DNA of 62,301 nt, from NCBI GenBank assembly GCA_027600665.1, contig JADGJL010000032.1:1-62301 (forward strand). The letters are read 5' to 3'. Source of the stretch: Irineochytrium annulatum (lineage: Eukaryota > Chytridiomycota > Chytridiomycetes > Chytridiales > Chytridiaceae). Shown one piece after another: positions 44,906 through 55,915 of the stretch. The position numbers and the translations under genes were made by a program. Positions within the stretch are counted from its first letter, which is position 1. Each line of letters begins with the position of its first letter. The notes beneath the pieces were generated by a model. The model had not been told where the DNA came from. It did not search any database and saw only the letters and a program-made list of their open reading frames with translations.

Positions 44906-44949
44906 GTTGAGTTCAATTGCTTGGGAAAATGCTGTCGATTGGGTGTTGA

Positions 44950-45660
44950 CGCTTGACCCCCTCTTTCTCGCCGACATCGTCCCGGCAGTCTTCCGTTGCC
45001 GGAAGAAGTCTTCTCAAATACTAGAAACGAAGCCGACGTCAGCTCCTCGTTGAGGCTGGTGGAGCGCGGGACCACGGCGTCCTGGATCGCCTGCATGTCC
45101 CCAGAAGGTGTTGAAGCGTTGACAACGAGGAGATTGGCCACGGCGTTTGCGGAAGTTGGGCCCGGGTGAGGGGTGCGCCAGGGCGGCCAAAGCCATGAAT
45201 GGGACTGGTGGAGGTGTTTGCGGACGTGGGGATCAACGATGGGGACAGATGGAGCACATGTGGAGGAGGCAAGAAACTCCGCCCGTAAGAACGTGCTCGT
45301 GCACATGCTGATCTTTACCGGGCGCGGCCGAATCAGAGGGATTTTATCAACGACGGCAGAAAGGTGTGTAACGGCGTTCTCCGGCTCGTGCGCGAGCTTG
45401 GTGGCCTCGGGGTAGAGGACAAGGTCTTCATCCGTGTCAGGATGTGGAACTATTCATAGACTAGAGGACGGTGTAATGTCGAAATAGTTAGAGAAGTGCA
45501 GGGCGGCAAGCTGGTGAGGAGGAGGTTTTTTGATAAGCCGAGGGGTTCGGCGCCATCAGTCGCGGGGGCGGATGTGCCGAACGATGTTTTCTTCTTCGCA
45601 TGAGGCAGTTGGATGAGCCGTCCTTCGATTTGTGGCTTCGTTGCTCATGCCGGTGGCAGC
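44950..45660 (-). CDS. unassigned multi-exon gene
   Basis: Two protein-like stretches lie in series on the minus strand. About 45620-45480 has IEGRLIQLPHAKKKTSFGTS and LSKNLLLTSLPPCTSLTIS. After an acceptor (tgaatag) near 45455, the next reads PHPDTDEDLVLYPEATKLAH, EPENAVTHLSAVVDKIPLIR and so on to about 45000, ending in a frame that loses protein character. The start is unclear (an ATG at 45647 lies in another frame and would need splicing). No family recognised. Its 3' end abuts the 5' end of the syntaxin gene, so the two may overlap in their UTRs. Confidence 0.4.
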
Positions 45661-46666
45661 CGATTCCAATTTTGGCAAACCACTCTTCCTCGGCCGGGCA
45701 GACGTGATGTCGGTCGGTGGTTTGGTGGTGGGCCTTTGGGATTTAATTTAACGACAAGTGAGGGATTTCTTTATTCTTCATTGCGGTGATAGAAGCTTGG
45801 ATACTAGTTTATGTAAACTTAGGGCAGCAAGGGTATATTCCCGTTGACGCTCACACCTCGTCCTGGCGACACCCACACACGTCTGACGCTTGTCGCTTCC
45901 TTCGGAGCCGCCCGCTCCATTATTTGTCCCGACCTCTTTCGTTCGCCGCGCTAGCGTCTCCGGGTTTGATCCAGCTATCCTGGTGCTTGTGGTCGCCGGG
46001 GCTCAGGCGCCCTGCACGCCGAGGTGGCGCTGCTCGAAGGCGCCCGCGTTGTAGCGGCTTCGTTTTGAGCGCTTGGTTTGAAGAGTTGGTATTCGTTCTC
46101 GTTAATTTTTCTCTGTGAATGGGTGTGTTTGACTGCATTCCTTTGCTTGGTGAGTTCGGTATGCTGGTATCGGCCATTACTTCCTGTTTGCCGCTGGGTT
46201 CTGTCAGAGAGGTCCTGTTAGATATGCTTTAAACGCGAACACATTCGGATTTCGGTGTTTGACCCTTTTATTTTATTTCATTTTATTTTTTTTTTTTTGG
46301 GTCGGCTCTCATGTTCTCTCATGTTCTCTCATGATGTAAGATAAAAGTCGTTCGGGGTCAAAATGAGTTTCAGACGTTGTTAAAATATTAAATGTGCGTT
46401 TTAATGAAGACAATGGTAAATATTAATATGATAAAAAGCTTTCATAGACACACTAACACTGAATATGGCGTCGTGGTCGTCAAATTTGACGCCGATTTGG
46501 ACTTCCTTTGCAGTGGGGACGTCAGCATTTTCCTCACCCCTCCGCCGCCTGTCCTTCCAGTGTCCGACCCCCGCCCCGGTTGTCGGCTCCCCATAGCCCA
46601 TTGCCGTCCACGCCGCATCCGCCCCGTACCCAATACTTCAATACTCCCACCCCGCTCGCTGCAAGC
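45661..46666. other. long intergenic spacer with T-run and short tandem repeat
   Basis: It holds a T-rich run at about 46265-46298 and an imperfect tandem repeat of catgttctct at about 46308-46335 (three units, the last diverging). It should contain the promoter of the glycosyltransferase gene. No gene seen. Confidence 0.5.
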
Positions 46667-49379
46667 ATGCCGTCTCCAAAGGCCCAGTCCCCTGCCAACG
46701 CCTCTCCGACCGCCGCCGCCTCCTTCTTTAAGAAGAACTCCAAGCGCATGGGTGCTTCATCGACATCAACCTCGCCAACCGAGCCCACGCAGGTCCCCTT
46801 GACGCCTGAGGTCCAATCGAAAATAGTGGAGCATCTGGACAGCTTTTTGATCCTGAATGCCGTCAACATCCCCGGCCTGGACCTGAAAGGTATGTGGCGC
46901 GGCGTCGGGAGGCGGGCTGCGGAAGATGCAGGAGGAGGCAGCTCCTGCTGAGTCACGGTCGGAACTGGATTGTGGCGTTTTAGCGCATCGTGCTGACTCT
47001 CTCGCACTTAGACCCTGCCGACGGCATCCGTCGGTCGACGTCGTCTTACTCTCAATATACCTTCCACGACGAATCATCGGCGGTCTCGGCCGGTCAGACT
47101 ACCGTCAACTTCAGCTCGGACGCATCGCAGACCTCTGTCCATACGTTCGGTGACAACGTCTCCTCAACTTCCAACCGCTCCGTCGCTCCTCAACCCGATG
47201 CGATCGACGTTCTTCCCTACCTACCTGTCACGAAGCGTCAGATGCTGCAGGCCATCCAGATGAAGGAGGCTCTTAATCAGCAAAACCGCGAGCTGAGGAG
47301 GTCCGTCACGTCCCCCATCCCGGCCTTCCAGCCGCCACCAGTCGGTATCGACCTTGAAGAGGAACGCAAGAGGAGGGAGCAGCAATACAACGATATCGCC
47401 ATCAGATCGCGCGACGAGACGGCCGAAGCCTGGATTGTCAAGTCTGGCGATGACAAGGCTGACGCCTGGATTGTCGACGATGCGCCCGGTGCTAAGCTCG
47501 ACGCCTCGGTCGCGATTGCCGTGGATGCGGCCGCCGCGGTCGAAGATGAGGATGCTGACCCGTATCTGATCCTACCCTGCGCCCCTTCGGACGAGGAGAA
47601 GATGATGTACCTCAAGACCCACAAGTACTGGCTGTACGGCTACATGCTCTTCTCCTTCCTCGGCACCCAGGTCGGCCTATGGCTTTTTATCAAATCCTCC
47701 GTCATGTTTTACGGTCTCTCGATTTTCGCGGGTTTCACGGCCGTTTACCTTGGCATCTCCATCTTCATCAACCTTGCCGGCAGGAACTTCAGCTACGAGA
47801 AACACCTCGAGATGGTTAATCGCGGACCGAATGTCCGTGAGGAGGATCTCCCGACTGTCGATGTCTTCCTCCCTTGCTGCGGCGAGCCTCTCTCGGTCCT
47901 CCGCAACACGTACGAGCATGTCCGCGTGCTCGACTGGCCCAACTTAAAGGTCCACGTCCTCGATGACGGCGCAAAGGAGGAAGTCCGCGAGCTTGCGGCC
48001 CAATACGGCTTCAATTACATACGCAGGGACAACAGGCCGTACCTGAAGAAGGCGGGCAACCTCCGTCACGCGTTCGGCAAGACCGATGGCGAGTTTTTCG
48101 TCATCTTCGACGCCGACTTCTGCCCGAGGTCGGACATGCTTCGGGAGGTTATGCCGTATATGATTCATGATCCGACGATGGGTATTGTCCAGACTCCTCA
48201 AGTATGTTCAGCTTGATCATGCATGGTTTATGCGTATGTCTAAACGTGATATTCATCTTGTAAGTTCTTCCGTCTCCGCCCGAACCAAAGCTGGGTCGAG
48301 AAGGGTGCCGCGCTCTCTCAGGAGCTCTTTTACCGGCTGATCCAAGTTTCCCGTGACCACTTCGGCGGCTCCATCTGCGTCGGCACTTGCGCCGTCTACC
48401 GCCGCGAGCCCCTCGTCCCGCACGGCGGCACGGCCGAGGTCGAGCACTCCGAGGATGTCCACACGGGCTTCCTCGTCGTTACGTCCGGCTGGAAGCTCAA
48501 GTACATTCCCGTGAACTTGGCCATGGGCATCTGCCCGAACGAGATGCAGTCGTTCTTCAATCAGCAGTACCGGTGGGGATCGGGTTCGACGTCGTTGCTT
48601 GGGTCGATGCACTTCTGGCAGAGCAAGATCACGTTTGTTCAGAGGCTTTGCTTCATGAGCGGGATGTTCTACTACGCCGCTACTGGTAAGTGTCTTTCGC
48701 TTTTGCTTGGTGTCAATTGTTAGGCTAACTCGGATTCAAATTTTAGCCATGTCAATTTTCCTTAACCCTATCCCCGGTCTCCTCCTCCTCTGCCTCCGCC
48801 CGGACTACATCCGCTGGTACAACCTCGCCTTCGCCCTGCCCTCCGTCATCGGCGGCACGCTCGTCTCGGCCTTCTGGTGCAAGCAGAAGTTCGGCCTCTA
48901 TATCCTCCAGGCCCGCGTCGTTCAGTATTACGCCCACCTGTTCGCGATCAAGGACATGCTTTTTAACACCCGCATGGGCTGGGTCCCGACGGGCGGGAAG
49001 GTCGATGAGGTCGTGGGTGCGGTCGGCGCCGCGCAGATGAGCGAGGCGTCCGAGAGAGAGAAGAGGAGGATGCTGAGGATCAAGAAGAAGAGGAGCAGCA
49101 GAGTCAAGTTCATGCATGCCAGGTGGACGTGCATTGTGTAAGTTATTCGCTGCTTAGTTGCGTTGATATTTTTATTATTTTATTTCGTTGGGGTTCAGGT
49201 CTAACCTTTTTTTTTTGTTTTTCAGTTGGAAGGTTGGCGTGACTGGGGCCATCTTCGGCACCTCGATTTGGAGGGGAGCCACCGGTTCCGTCGAGTGGTA
49301 CAACCTCGTCCCCGTCGCCCTGCTCACGATCTTGGACGTCGTCATGCACTGGAAGTTCATGATCAATAAGAGCACCTAG
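46667..49379 (+). CDS. membrane glycosyltransferase family 2, cellulose-synthase-like
   Basis: Exons run from ATG 46667 (MPSPKAQSPANASPTAAA), with introns at about 46890-47011, 48200-48260, 48686-48746 and 49138-49225, to TAG 49379. A ~300-aa cytosolic N-terminus contains a near-duplicate, EAWIVKSGDDKADAWIVDDA. Two membrane helices (GYMLFSFLGTQVGLWLFI and FYGLSIFAGFTAVYLGIS) precede the catalytic domain, which has all four signatures: LDDG, DAD (FVIFDADFCP), the ED of HSEDVHTGF and QQYRW. Three or four C-terminal helices follow. These are the motifs of processive beta-glucan synthases. Among fungi the closest biochemical precedent is the mixed-linkage (1,3/1,4)-glucan synthase group rather than chitin synthase. 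It is likely in the plasma membrane, using UDP-glucose for wall polysaccharide. Confidence 0.9.
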
Positions 49380-50228
49380 GCTCTTATACTCTCGCCTAAG
49401 TTCATCTGCTACCAACGAATGTACACACACATGCTGGCAACGGTGACTCTCATTGCCTGGTTTATTCCTACCAAGCACTTTCTCACGTGCGGCTTGTATT
49501 CGAACTATTTTTTTTGATCACTTCGCCAGTATGGTTTATGAGACTCTTGTTTCTCGCCCTTCACATCGCATCGTGTACGTAACTACCACGACTAACATCC
49601 CTATGGGTACTTTTCCCCTTTTCTTTCGAAATGAAGCTTAGGCGCTGAGCGCGTTTCTCTCCTTTTCTTTATCGCTGAACTATGGTTGTCTTGACCTTCA
49701 CATTACCCTTCAACACCTTTCCTTTCATTTCCTACCTGCAGGTTGGATTTTATCACTAATGCGCCACTGTACGTTGCCATTGTCAGCGCTCTCCAAATCT
49801 GCAGACGTTTCTTATTCCTTCTTTATTGCCTTTTGTATCTCTACGGGCACGAGCGCTTTCACTTAATTTTTTAAAGCCTTGATTCTAGCTGCTATTTGCA
49901 CCCGTCGCATCCCCGCTTTCTGCTGTGCCTTGTTTGCTTTCATGCCGTAGCTCGCTGTACATTTATTTCGCGCTCACAAACTAACTTGGTTCATTGCTTT
50001 TGAACTCTTTAAGACGTCGTTCTTTCTTTTACACATCAGATTTATAGCAAGTGATGCTGCATTTAAACGAAAGGAAAAAACAATGCTCCATACAGCATAA
50101 TTATTACCTGGAACCTCAAGGTTGGCCTTCGGCAGAAAATTGTCATTGGGAAGTCCCCTGCACCGCCGGCACAGCAACTTTCGTCTGAGCGGGACCCTTC
50201 ACCGTCATCACCACAAGCTCCTGTGCTA
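49380..50228. other. intergenic spacer, T-rich then promoter
   Basis: T-rich 3' flank of the glycosyltransferase gene (49500-49900) and the presumed promoter of the redox fusion gene. No gene seen. Confidence 0.5.
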
Positions 50229-53200
50229 ATGATGGCGCTCTCCCATCGGCTGCTCTGCCTCGGGCTCTGGATGGCTGCATGGGCCGCCTCTGCAACGGCG
50301 TTATACACCTACCCGACTTTCAACTCGACCGCCCTCCCCGACATGGTGGGGGATGCCTTCACCTATCGCAAAGTGCTCTCGAGCCTGCCGTCGCAGAATC
50401 AAACGTACACGTTCTACTGGAAAATCGAGCCGGGGAATACCTTGCACGTCACCATGCTGTTCCGGTCTAATGGCTCTTTCTCGGGGCCGTATATCGCTAT
50501 GGGCTTCGGGAAACATATGCTCATGGATGCCAACTTCGTCTTCTGCCACCAGATGGTCAAGCCGGATGGCGTATGTACCCCTCAACCTTCCGACAGGATG
50601 TCGTTGGCCCTAATTGCGACTTTTGATGCCGTCGTTTACAGGCGAAAGTGTATATGAATAGACACAATCCCGTCAATGGGTACGAAAGTCCCGAGCCCCG
50701 CGCGCCGGGCGACACGGCGCCTCTGATCCCGATTGACGGCGGGATGCCCGACGCCGGCTCCTTCTTCTGCGAATGGTCCATCCCGGCGCAATCCATCCCT
50801 CCATCCCAATTCACCAACATGATTTGGGCCCTCAACGCTTTTCCTCTTACTAATCCCAAGTACGGTACGCACACATCGTACGTACCTCATCTTCGTTTAC
50901 AAGTCTTCCTAATCATTTGGATAGTTACCACAACATGTGCGACTGGTGCAGGGGCACAGGCGCCATGGACTGGTTTGGTGGAGTTTACACGCCTGGGGTC
51001 GTCTCTTCATACCAAATGAAAGAGATTCACGGTTTTGGAATGGCTTTGGTTGTGAGTTCTGTTCCTTTAGTCTGCTTTAGTTGATTGGAGCTGAAGAATT
51101 GGTTCCTGTTAGTGGCTGATTATCTTTCCCTCGATGGCGTTCTACTCGCGCTTCGGGCGCTCGCGGCTAAACTGGATTCAAGTCCACTATTCAGTCCAAG
51201 GAACAGGATTTCTTCTTGTCTTCGTCTTCCTTGGCATTATTCTGTCGAACGTTATTGATTTGACCGATCCGCACGCGGGCCTCGGGATCACATTGATTGT
51301 GTTCCTTGTGATTCAAGTCGCCTTTGGGGTCATGAATAGGATGAAGTTATTTGGGGAACATTCGCCTTCGTACGTGCATTTCGTTAAAATCGCGCATGCG
51401 TACCTTGGAGTGGCTTTGATGATTGGGAGCGTTGTCCAGGTTAGATTGAATGCCCACCGCTCATCGTCTCTAACGCGCAATTCTTGGCAGGTAACGCTCG
51501 GACTGGACATATTGTATCCTTGGGAAGAATCATATCGCGGCCGCCCCATCTGGTACACGTTTTTCGTTATAATCGCCTTCTGGGTCGTTGTTGCTGTCGG
51601 CACCGAACTTCGTTTCTATTTTCTTGTCCGGCGAAAGGGTTACTACAACCCATTCGCGAGCAAGCTGAAGATTGATGACATGACGGAGGACGACGGTTTT
51701 ACGGGGGATAAGAGGATTGCGAAGACGATCGCGGACCGAAACCCGGTGTGCCCGACGTTGGCCTACGCGCCACCCGTGAAGGAACTGCACGCCCTCGAGG
51801 CGATGCAGCAAGGCCGCCGCGTGGTTGCCAAGTCGGCTAATGACCTTAAGGTGTTTACGTGGGCCGACGTGAATGCGGAGGTGAACGAGGGGACAGCGCT
51901 CGTGGTCGCAAACGGCAAATACGTTTACGACGCGACGATCTGGCTCAACTCCCACCCAGGCGGCAAGGTCGCTATCTCCTCGGTCGCCGGCACGGACATC
52001 TCGTTTGACTTCTTCCGCGACTCCGGCTTCGACGCCGAAGATTTTAAGCCATCCGCGGCTGTCCGCGTTGTCGTACACGACACGCTGCCCCGACATCCGG
52101 ACGGCCGCGTCATGGGCCCTGCGACGCTTGCGAGGCAGGTCCGGCCCCTCTCGCAGCCGATCCCTGCGAATGACCGCCAGCAGCACTCGCTTACGATGGA
52201 CGACTGGAAGATGATCCTCCGCGCCCGGAGGACGAACCCGCACTCGTACAACGCAATCAGGAGGCTCGCGTCCCTCATGGTTGGCACCCTCGCAACCAAC
52301 TCGAACCCGGCGGACGAGTATAAACGTTACACAGTCACGGCGAGGGAGATCGTGGCCACCGACGGGCCGATGGCGCCCACGTGCCTCTTGCGCCTGGCAC
52401 TCCTGTACCCGACGCGGGAGTCGATGGAGGAGCCGTGCTTCCAGGCGGGCGAGGCCGTCGAGATTCAGGCCAGGATCGGGGACAAGGTAGTGTCGAGATA
52501 CTATACGCCTATCTCGGGCTCTCCCGTCGCGTTCGAAATTCTAGTTAAAGTCAAGCCGGGTGGGGTTGCGAGCAGGTGGCTGTGTGCGCTCAAGACTGGA
52601 GATCGGCAGATCAAGGTCAGGGGACCTTTGGGCCGGCGGTTGATGCCGGCACCGAGCCCGGAGCGGATTAGCCTAGGGCTCGGCGGGGAGGTTCCGCGAG
52701 AGCTTTTCTTCTTCGGTAATGCATGCTTGATTAGTCTGCCATTTACTCCTTGGGCTAATGGATCAAACAGCGGGCGGAACGGGCATCGCCCCATTCTTGC
52801 AGCTTGTCAACAACCTACTCCTTCCCCTCGGCGCGACGCTGCCGGTCGTTGCCCCGTACGCGCCCCAAAGCGCTGACGAGATTGAACTTATGCCAGGCGA
52901 TGTTATCCAGGTGTATCACCACTACTTCGACGGCTGGGGCCGTGGCGTTAATCTGATGACGGGCCAGGTAGATTTGTCAAGTCGCATTTCAATATTTCTT
53001 CTGACCCTCCATCATAGGACGGCATGTTCCCGCTTACGTTCACGGACCCAAATGCGGGTCCCCACTTCAAACTCACGCTCGTGGCCTCGTGCAACTCCCA
53101 CCGCGAGGCCCTCGGCGATCGCACCCTTCGCGCCGCGCTTCTCAGCTATCCGAACCAAATCGAGGTCCATTGGTGCATCGGGCGCATTGCGACCGCCGCC

Positions 53201-53566
53201 AGAGGCTCCGTCTACATCGACGGCTCCGACGGCACCCCGCTGTCGACGGGCGAAGAAGGGAGCAGATTGTGTGGCTATCTTTACCACCAACCGCTCACGG
53301 CCGACGTGCTCGAGTTTGCCGTCGCGGACTCCAGGTCGCGGCCGCCGCCCATGGCGCAGATGGGTATTCCCGCGGTGCCGGAGTCCGTGGAGGGTGGGGC
53401 GGATGGGGAGATGACGAGGGTCGGGTCCACTGTCGAGGAGGGAACGGCGGTCGTTGCGTGCGGGCCTGAGAGATATTGCGAGCATGTGGTGGCACTGTGC
53501 AAGCAATCAGGTAGCCTTGGCAAGGAGCAGGTCACGGTCATGGGCGGAACGAAGTTGTTATACTGA
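50229..53566 (+). CDS. DOMON-cytochrome b561-cytochrome b5-FAD/NAD reductase fusion with an inserted SH3 domain
   Basis: ATG 50229 gives a signal peptide (MMALSHRLLCLGLWMAAWA). A DOMON domain follows (FYWKIEPGNTLHVTMLF, GPYIAMGFGKHMLMDANFVF). After introns at about 50573-50642, 50873-50930 and 51046-51110 comes a b561-type membrane domain with candidate heme histidines in IHGFGMAL, QVHYSVQGTG, DPHAGLGI and AHAYLGV. An intron at about 51440-51490 leads to the last helix. A cytosolic cytochrome b5 domain has WLNSHPGGKVA. The reductase shows SRYYTPISGS (FAD), GPLGRR and SGGTGIAPFLQLVNNL (NAD). Immediately after this lies an SH3 fold: VVAPYAPQSADEIELMPGD, DGWGRGVNLMTGQ, DGMFPLTF. The NAD half then resumes with FKLTLVASCNSHREALGD and VHWCIGR. 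It is probably a transmembrane electron-transfer protein moving NAD(P)H electrons outward. Confidence 0.88.
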
Positions 53567-54048
53567 TGAATTTGACTCAGTGAGGCATTTTTAAAATTAT
53601 GTCGGTTACCAACTACTAAATCTTTTTTTTGGTTTATTTGCGTATTCAAGGGTGGCTTTAACTATCGTATCCTTTTTTTGTGGGGGTTTTCATTAAGTTA
53701 TCCCGTCTCATTAGTTCCCTTTCGTGTATTGTTTCGCAAGTCGCTACTTGAACGAAATGAAGACCTGAATAGAAAAATTTTCTGCAGGCTAACGGCAAAG
53801 CGCATTTAAATGTGGCAACTCCCTCCAGGACGTGATACTTTCATGCCTCCTGCTTGTTCGACCACGACGCTGAAGTTGCCCTTTTTCATCCAAATAATCT
53901 TTGCTGGGATCCTGAAATTTAAGGCGGAAAATATAGCATTCGCTGCTGTTGGAGGGCTCCTGTATGATATCGACAAATTATCGTCAAACTCAACTGACTT
54001 TAACGGTGGCTTGAGTGCTGTCTTGAAACATTCGGACCCAAACCCACC
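53567..54048. other. intergenic spacer with possible uORF
   Basis: AT-rich 3' flank of the redox gene. A reading frame from ATG 53810 (MWQLPPGRD) ends TGA at 54050-54052, overlapping the downstream start codon as ATGA. It could be an upstream ORF of the next gene but has no recognisable protein content. Confidence 0.35.
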
Positions 54049-55769
54049 ATGAAGCAGATCACCAGCGTCCACACCGCCCTCTTCAGCCTCTTCTCCAACG
54101 CCTACGCCGACGACAAGGCCCGCGAGGCCATCGAAGCAATCGTAGAGCTTCGCGAAGCCTTTGCCTCCCTACCCGCGACAGCGACTTCGGGCGAACCGTC
54201 GGTGTGGAAATGCCAGGATATCCTCGCGCAGCTCTCGGCGGCACTCGTCGATTTCCGGATTGCTGAAGGGGATGGCGACGCAGCGACGTTGGCGACCTTG
54301 CAGGCCGTTTGGTTGTGGGGCGTGTGTTCGGCGCTGCTGGCCGGTGACATAGCGCGGCGGTCGGCGGAAGTTCTCGGTCGTCGTCGCGCTCGTGAGGGAC
54401 GACCGGCGGCGTCGGGGTGCGGAGGCGTGGGCATGGGGCTGATGCAGCTCCCACCGGAGGTTGCGAGGCGCGTAGCGGAGAACCTCAGCGAGGGCGATCT
54501 GGCGGAGGTCGGGCTGCTGTCGGTGGCGTGGGAGATGGAGGCACGGGCCGTGATGGCGCGGCGGCGCTGGTCGGACCTGGTTGTGGATAGGGAGGACGTA
54601 CAGGAGGTGTGGATGGGGCAGTTGGTGGCATCCAACGTCGGGGAAGAGGGCGTTTTGGTTAACGTGAGAACCGTTTGCGTCAACGCTGACCACGGCGAAG
54701 CCGTGTGGGAGACTCTGAGGCGGTGTCGGAGGGCGGGCGCCGTCTACGTCTTCAACGAGCCGGACCCTCGTAAAGTTGGGAATGTACTCAGCCTTCTGCC
54801 AAGCGTTAGCAGGTTGACCGTCGTTGCTAACGAGGAGCCTGGCGCCGGAGAGAATCTTGAGGCTTGTGACGCCATACGTCAGCACAAACTGAACCACATT
54901 ACCGTGGGCTCCAAGTCTCAAGACCCGAGGTGGGGTCAGTTTCTTCATGAAGCCCTGCACTCAGGGAGCATCAAAAGTCTCGGTATTGCCTGGAGCCTCG
55001 CGGGCTTCTTCCAACACGACCGCCCACCACCAATGTGGCCATTAACCTTAACAACTCTGGGATTATGTGACTTTCCCTCGTCGGACATGGCTCAAATCAT
55101 CCTGCTGGCGGCCAACACCCTTTCGTATATCGACATCGAGCTAGATGGGCTCAGGGATGACCGGACACCTTTGGTGGCTGCGCTTGTCACTGTCAAACAC
55201 CTGCGAACCCTCCACTATCACGGCCAACCGAATGAGGATAACTTCTTTGATTGCCTGTTAAATGAAAACCGGCACTGCTTTGCACTTGAGGAGGCGTTGT
55301 TCAAGTTCGGCGACGATGTCACTCACGAGAGAATCAGCACGCTGCTGTCCTGCCCAGCCTTCGGCACCACCAAGAAGCTCAGCATCCACTTTGCAAGCAT
55401 TGGCGTTGGCAACGTCGGCACTGTCGCTGAGGTGCTGAAGTCCGCGATGGTGTTCCTGCCTGGTCTGAAAGTCGTGGCGTTGCCCCTCCAGCAATACGAA
55501 AGCGGAAACGACCTTGAAAGTCTGCTGCAGACGTTAAAAAGGATCAAGCACCTACAATCGTTGGAGCTATCGATGGACATTGGGGGGGATATTTTAGATA
55601 CTTTCAGGCGGAGGCTGCCGTCTGTACGAGTGAGCAAGAGGAATCGATGGAACGCGATTCCGATGTGGCAGGTTAGTCTTATTATTAACAGACTCGCTGA
55701 CGAACTTTCCCACGCAAGTACAAAGAAAGTGAGGTGGAAGCGGAACAGGAGGCAGCAGCAGAAGGATGA
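54049..55769 (+). CDS. F-box-like protein with leucine-rich C-terminal region
   Basis: ATG 54049 has a good context (cccaccATGA). About 130 helical residues precede the F-box-like segment LMQLPPEVARRVAENLSEGD, followed by LAEVGLLSVAWEMEARAVM. The remainder has irregular leucine-rich repeats (VGNVLSLLPSVSRLTVVANE, LTTLGLCDFPSSDMAQIILL and LKRIKHLQSLELSMDIGG). An uninterrupted frame runs to 55872. But GTTAGT at 55672, a branch-like gctgac and an acceptor at ~55719 define a normal 48-nt intron after MWQ, giving the short tail YKESEVEAEQEAAAEG and TGA at 55767-55769. I prefer the spliced end. SCF adaptor role inferred; substrate unknown. Confidence 0.75.
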
Positions 55770-55915
55770 TCTCGTCCATGCCGTTTGCAGCGCAGCGAGC
55801 AACGACGTGTGCAGCTCACCAGTAGCTGGGGACGAGGACCCGATGGAGATAACGGAAATAGGAACTTCGTAAAGCTCAGCGTGCGTCAAGTGCATTTGTA
55901 CCGGTATTTTCAGCC

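Noticed and set aside
44602..44940. Continuation of a minus-strand open frame through the syntaxin 5' region.
   Set aside because: It overlaps the syntaxin first intron and exon 2 in the wrong frame. Only its upstream part (beyond about 44950) reads like protein.
46308..46335. Short tandem repeat of catgttctct as a possible regulatory array.
   Set aside because: Only about three imperfect units; too little to support a function.
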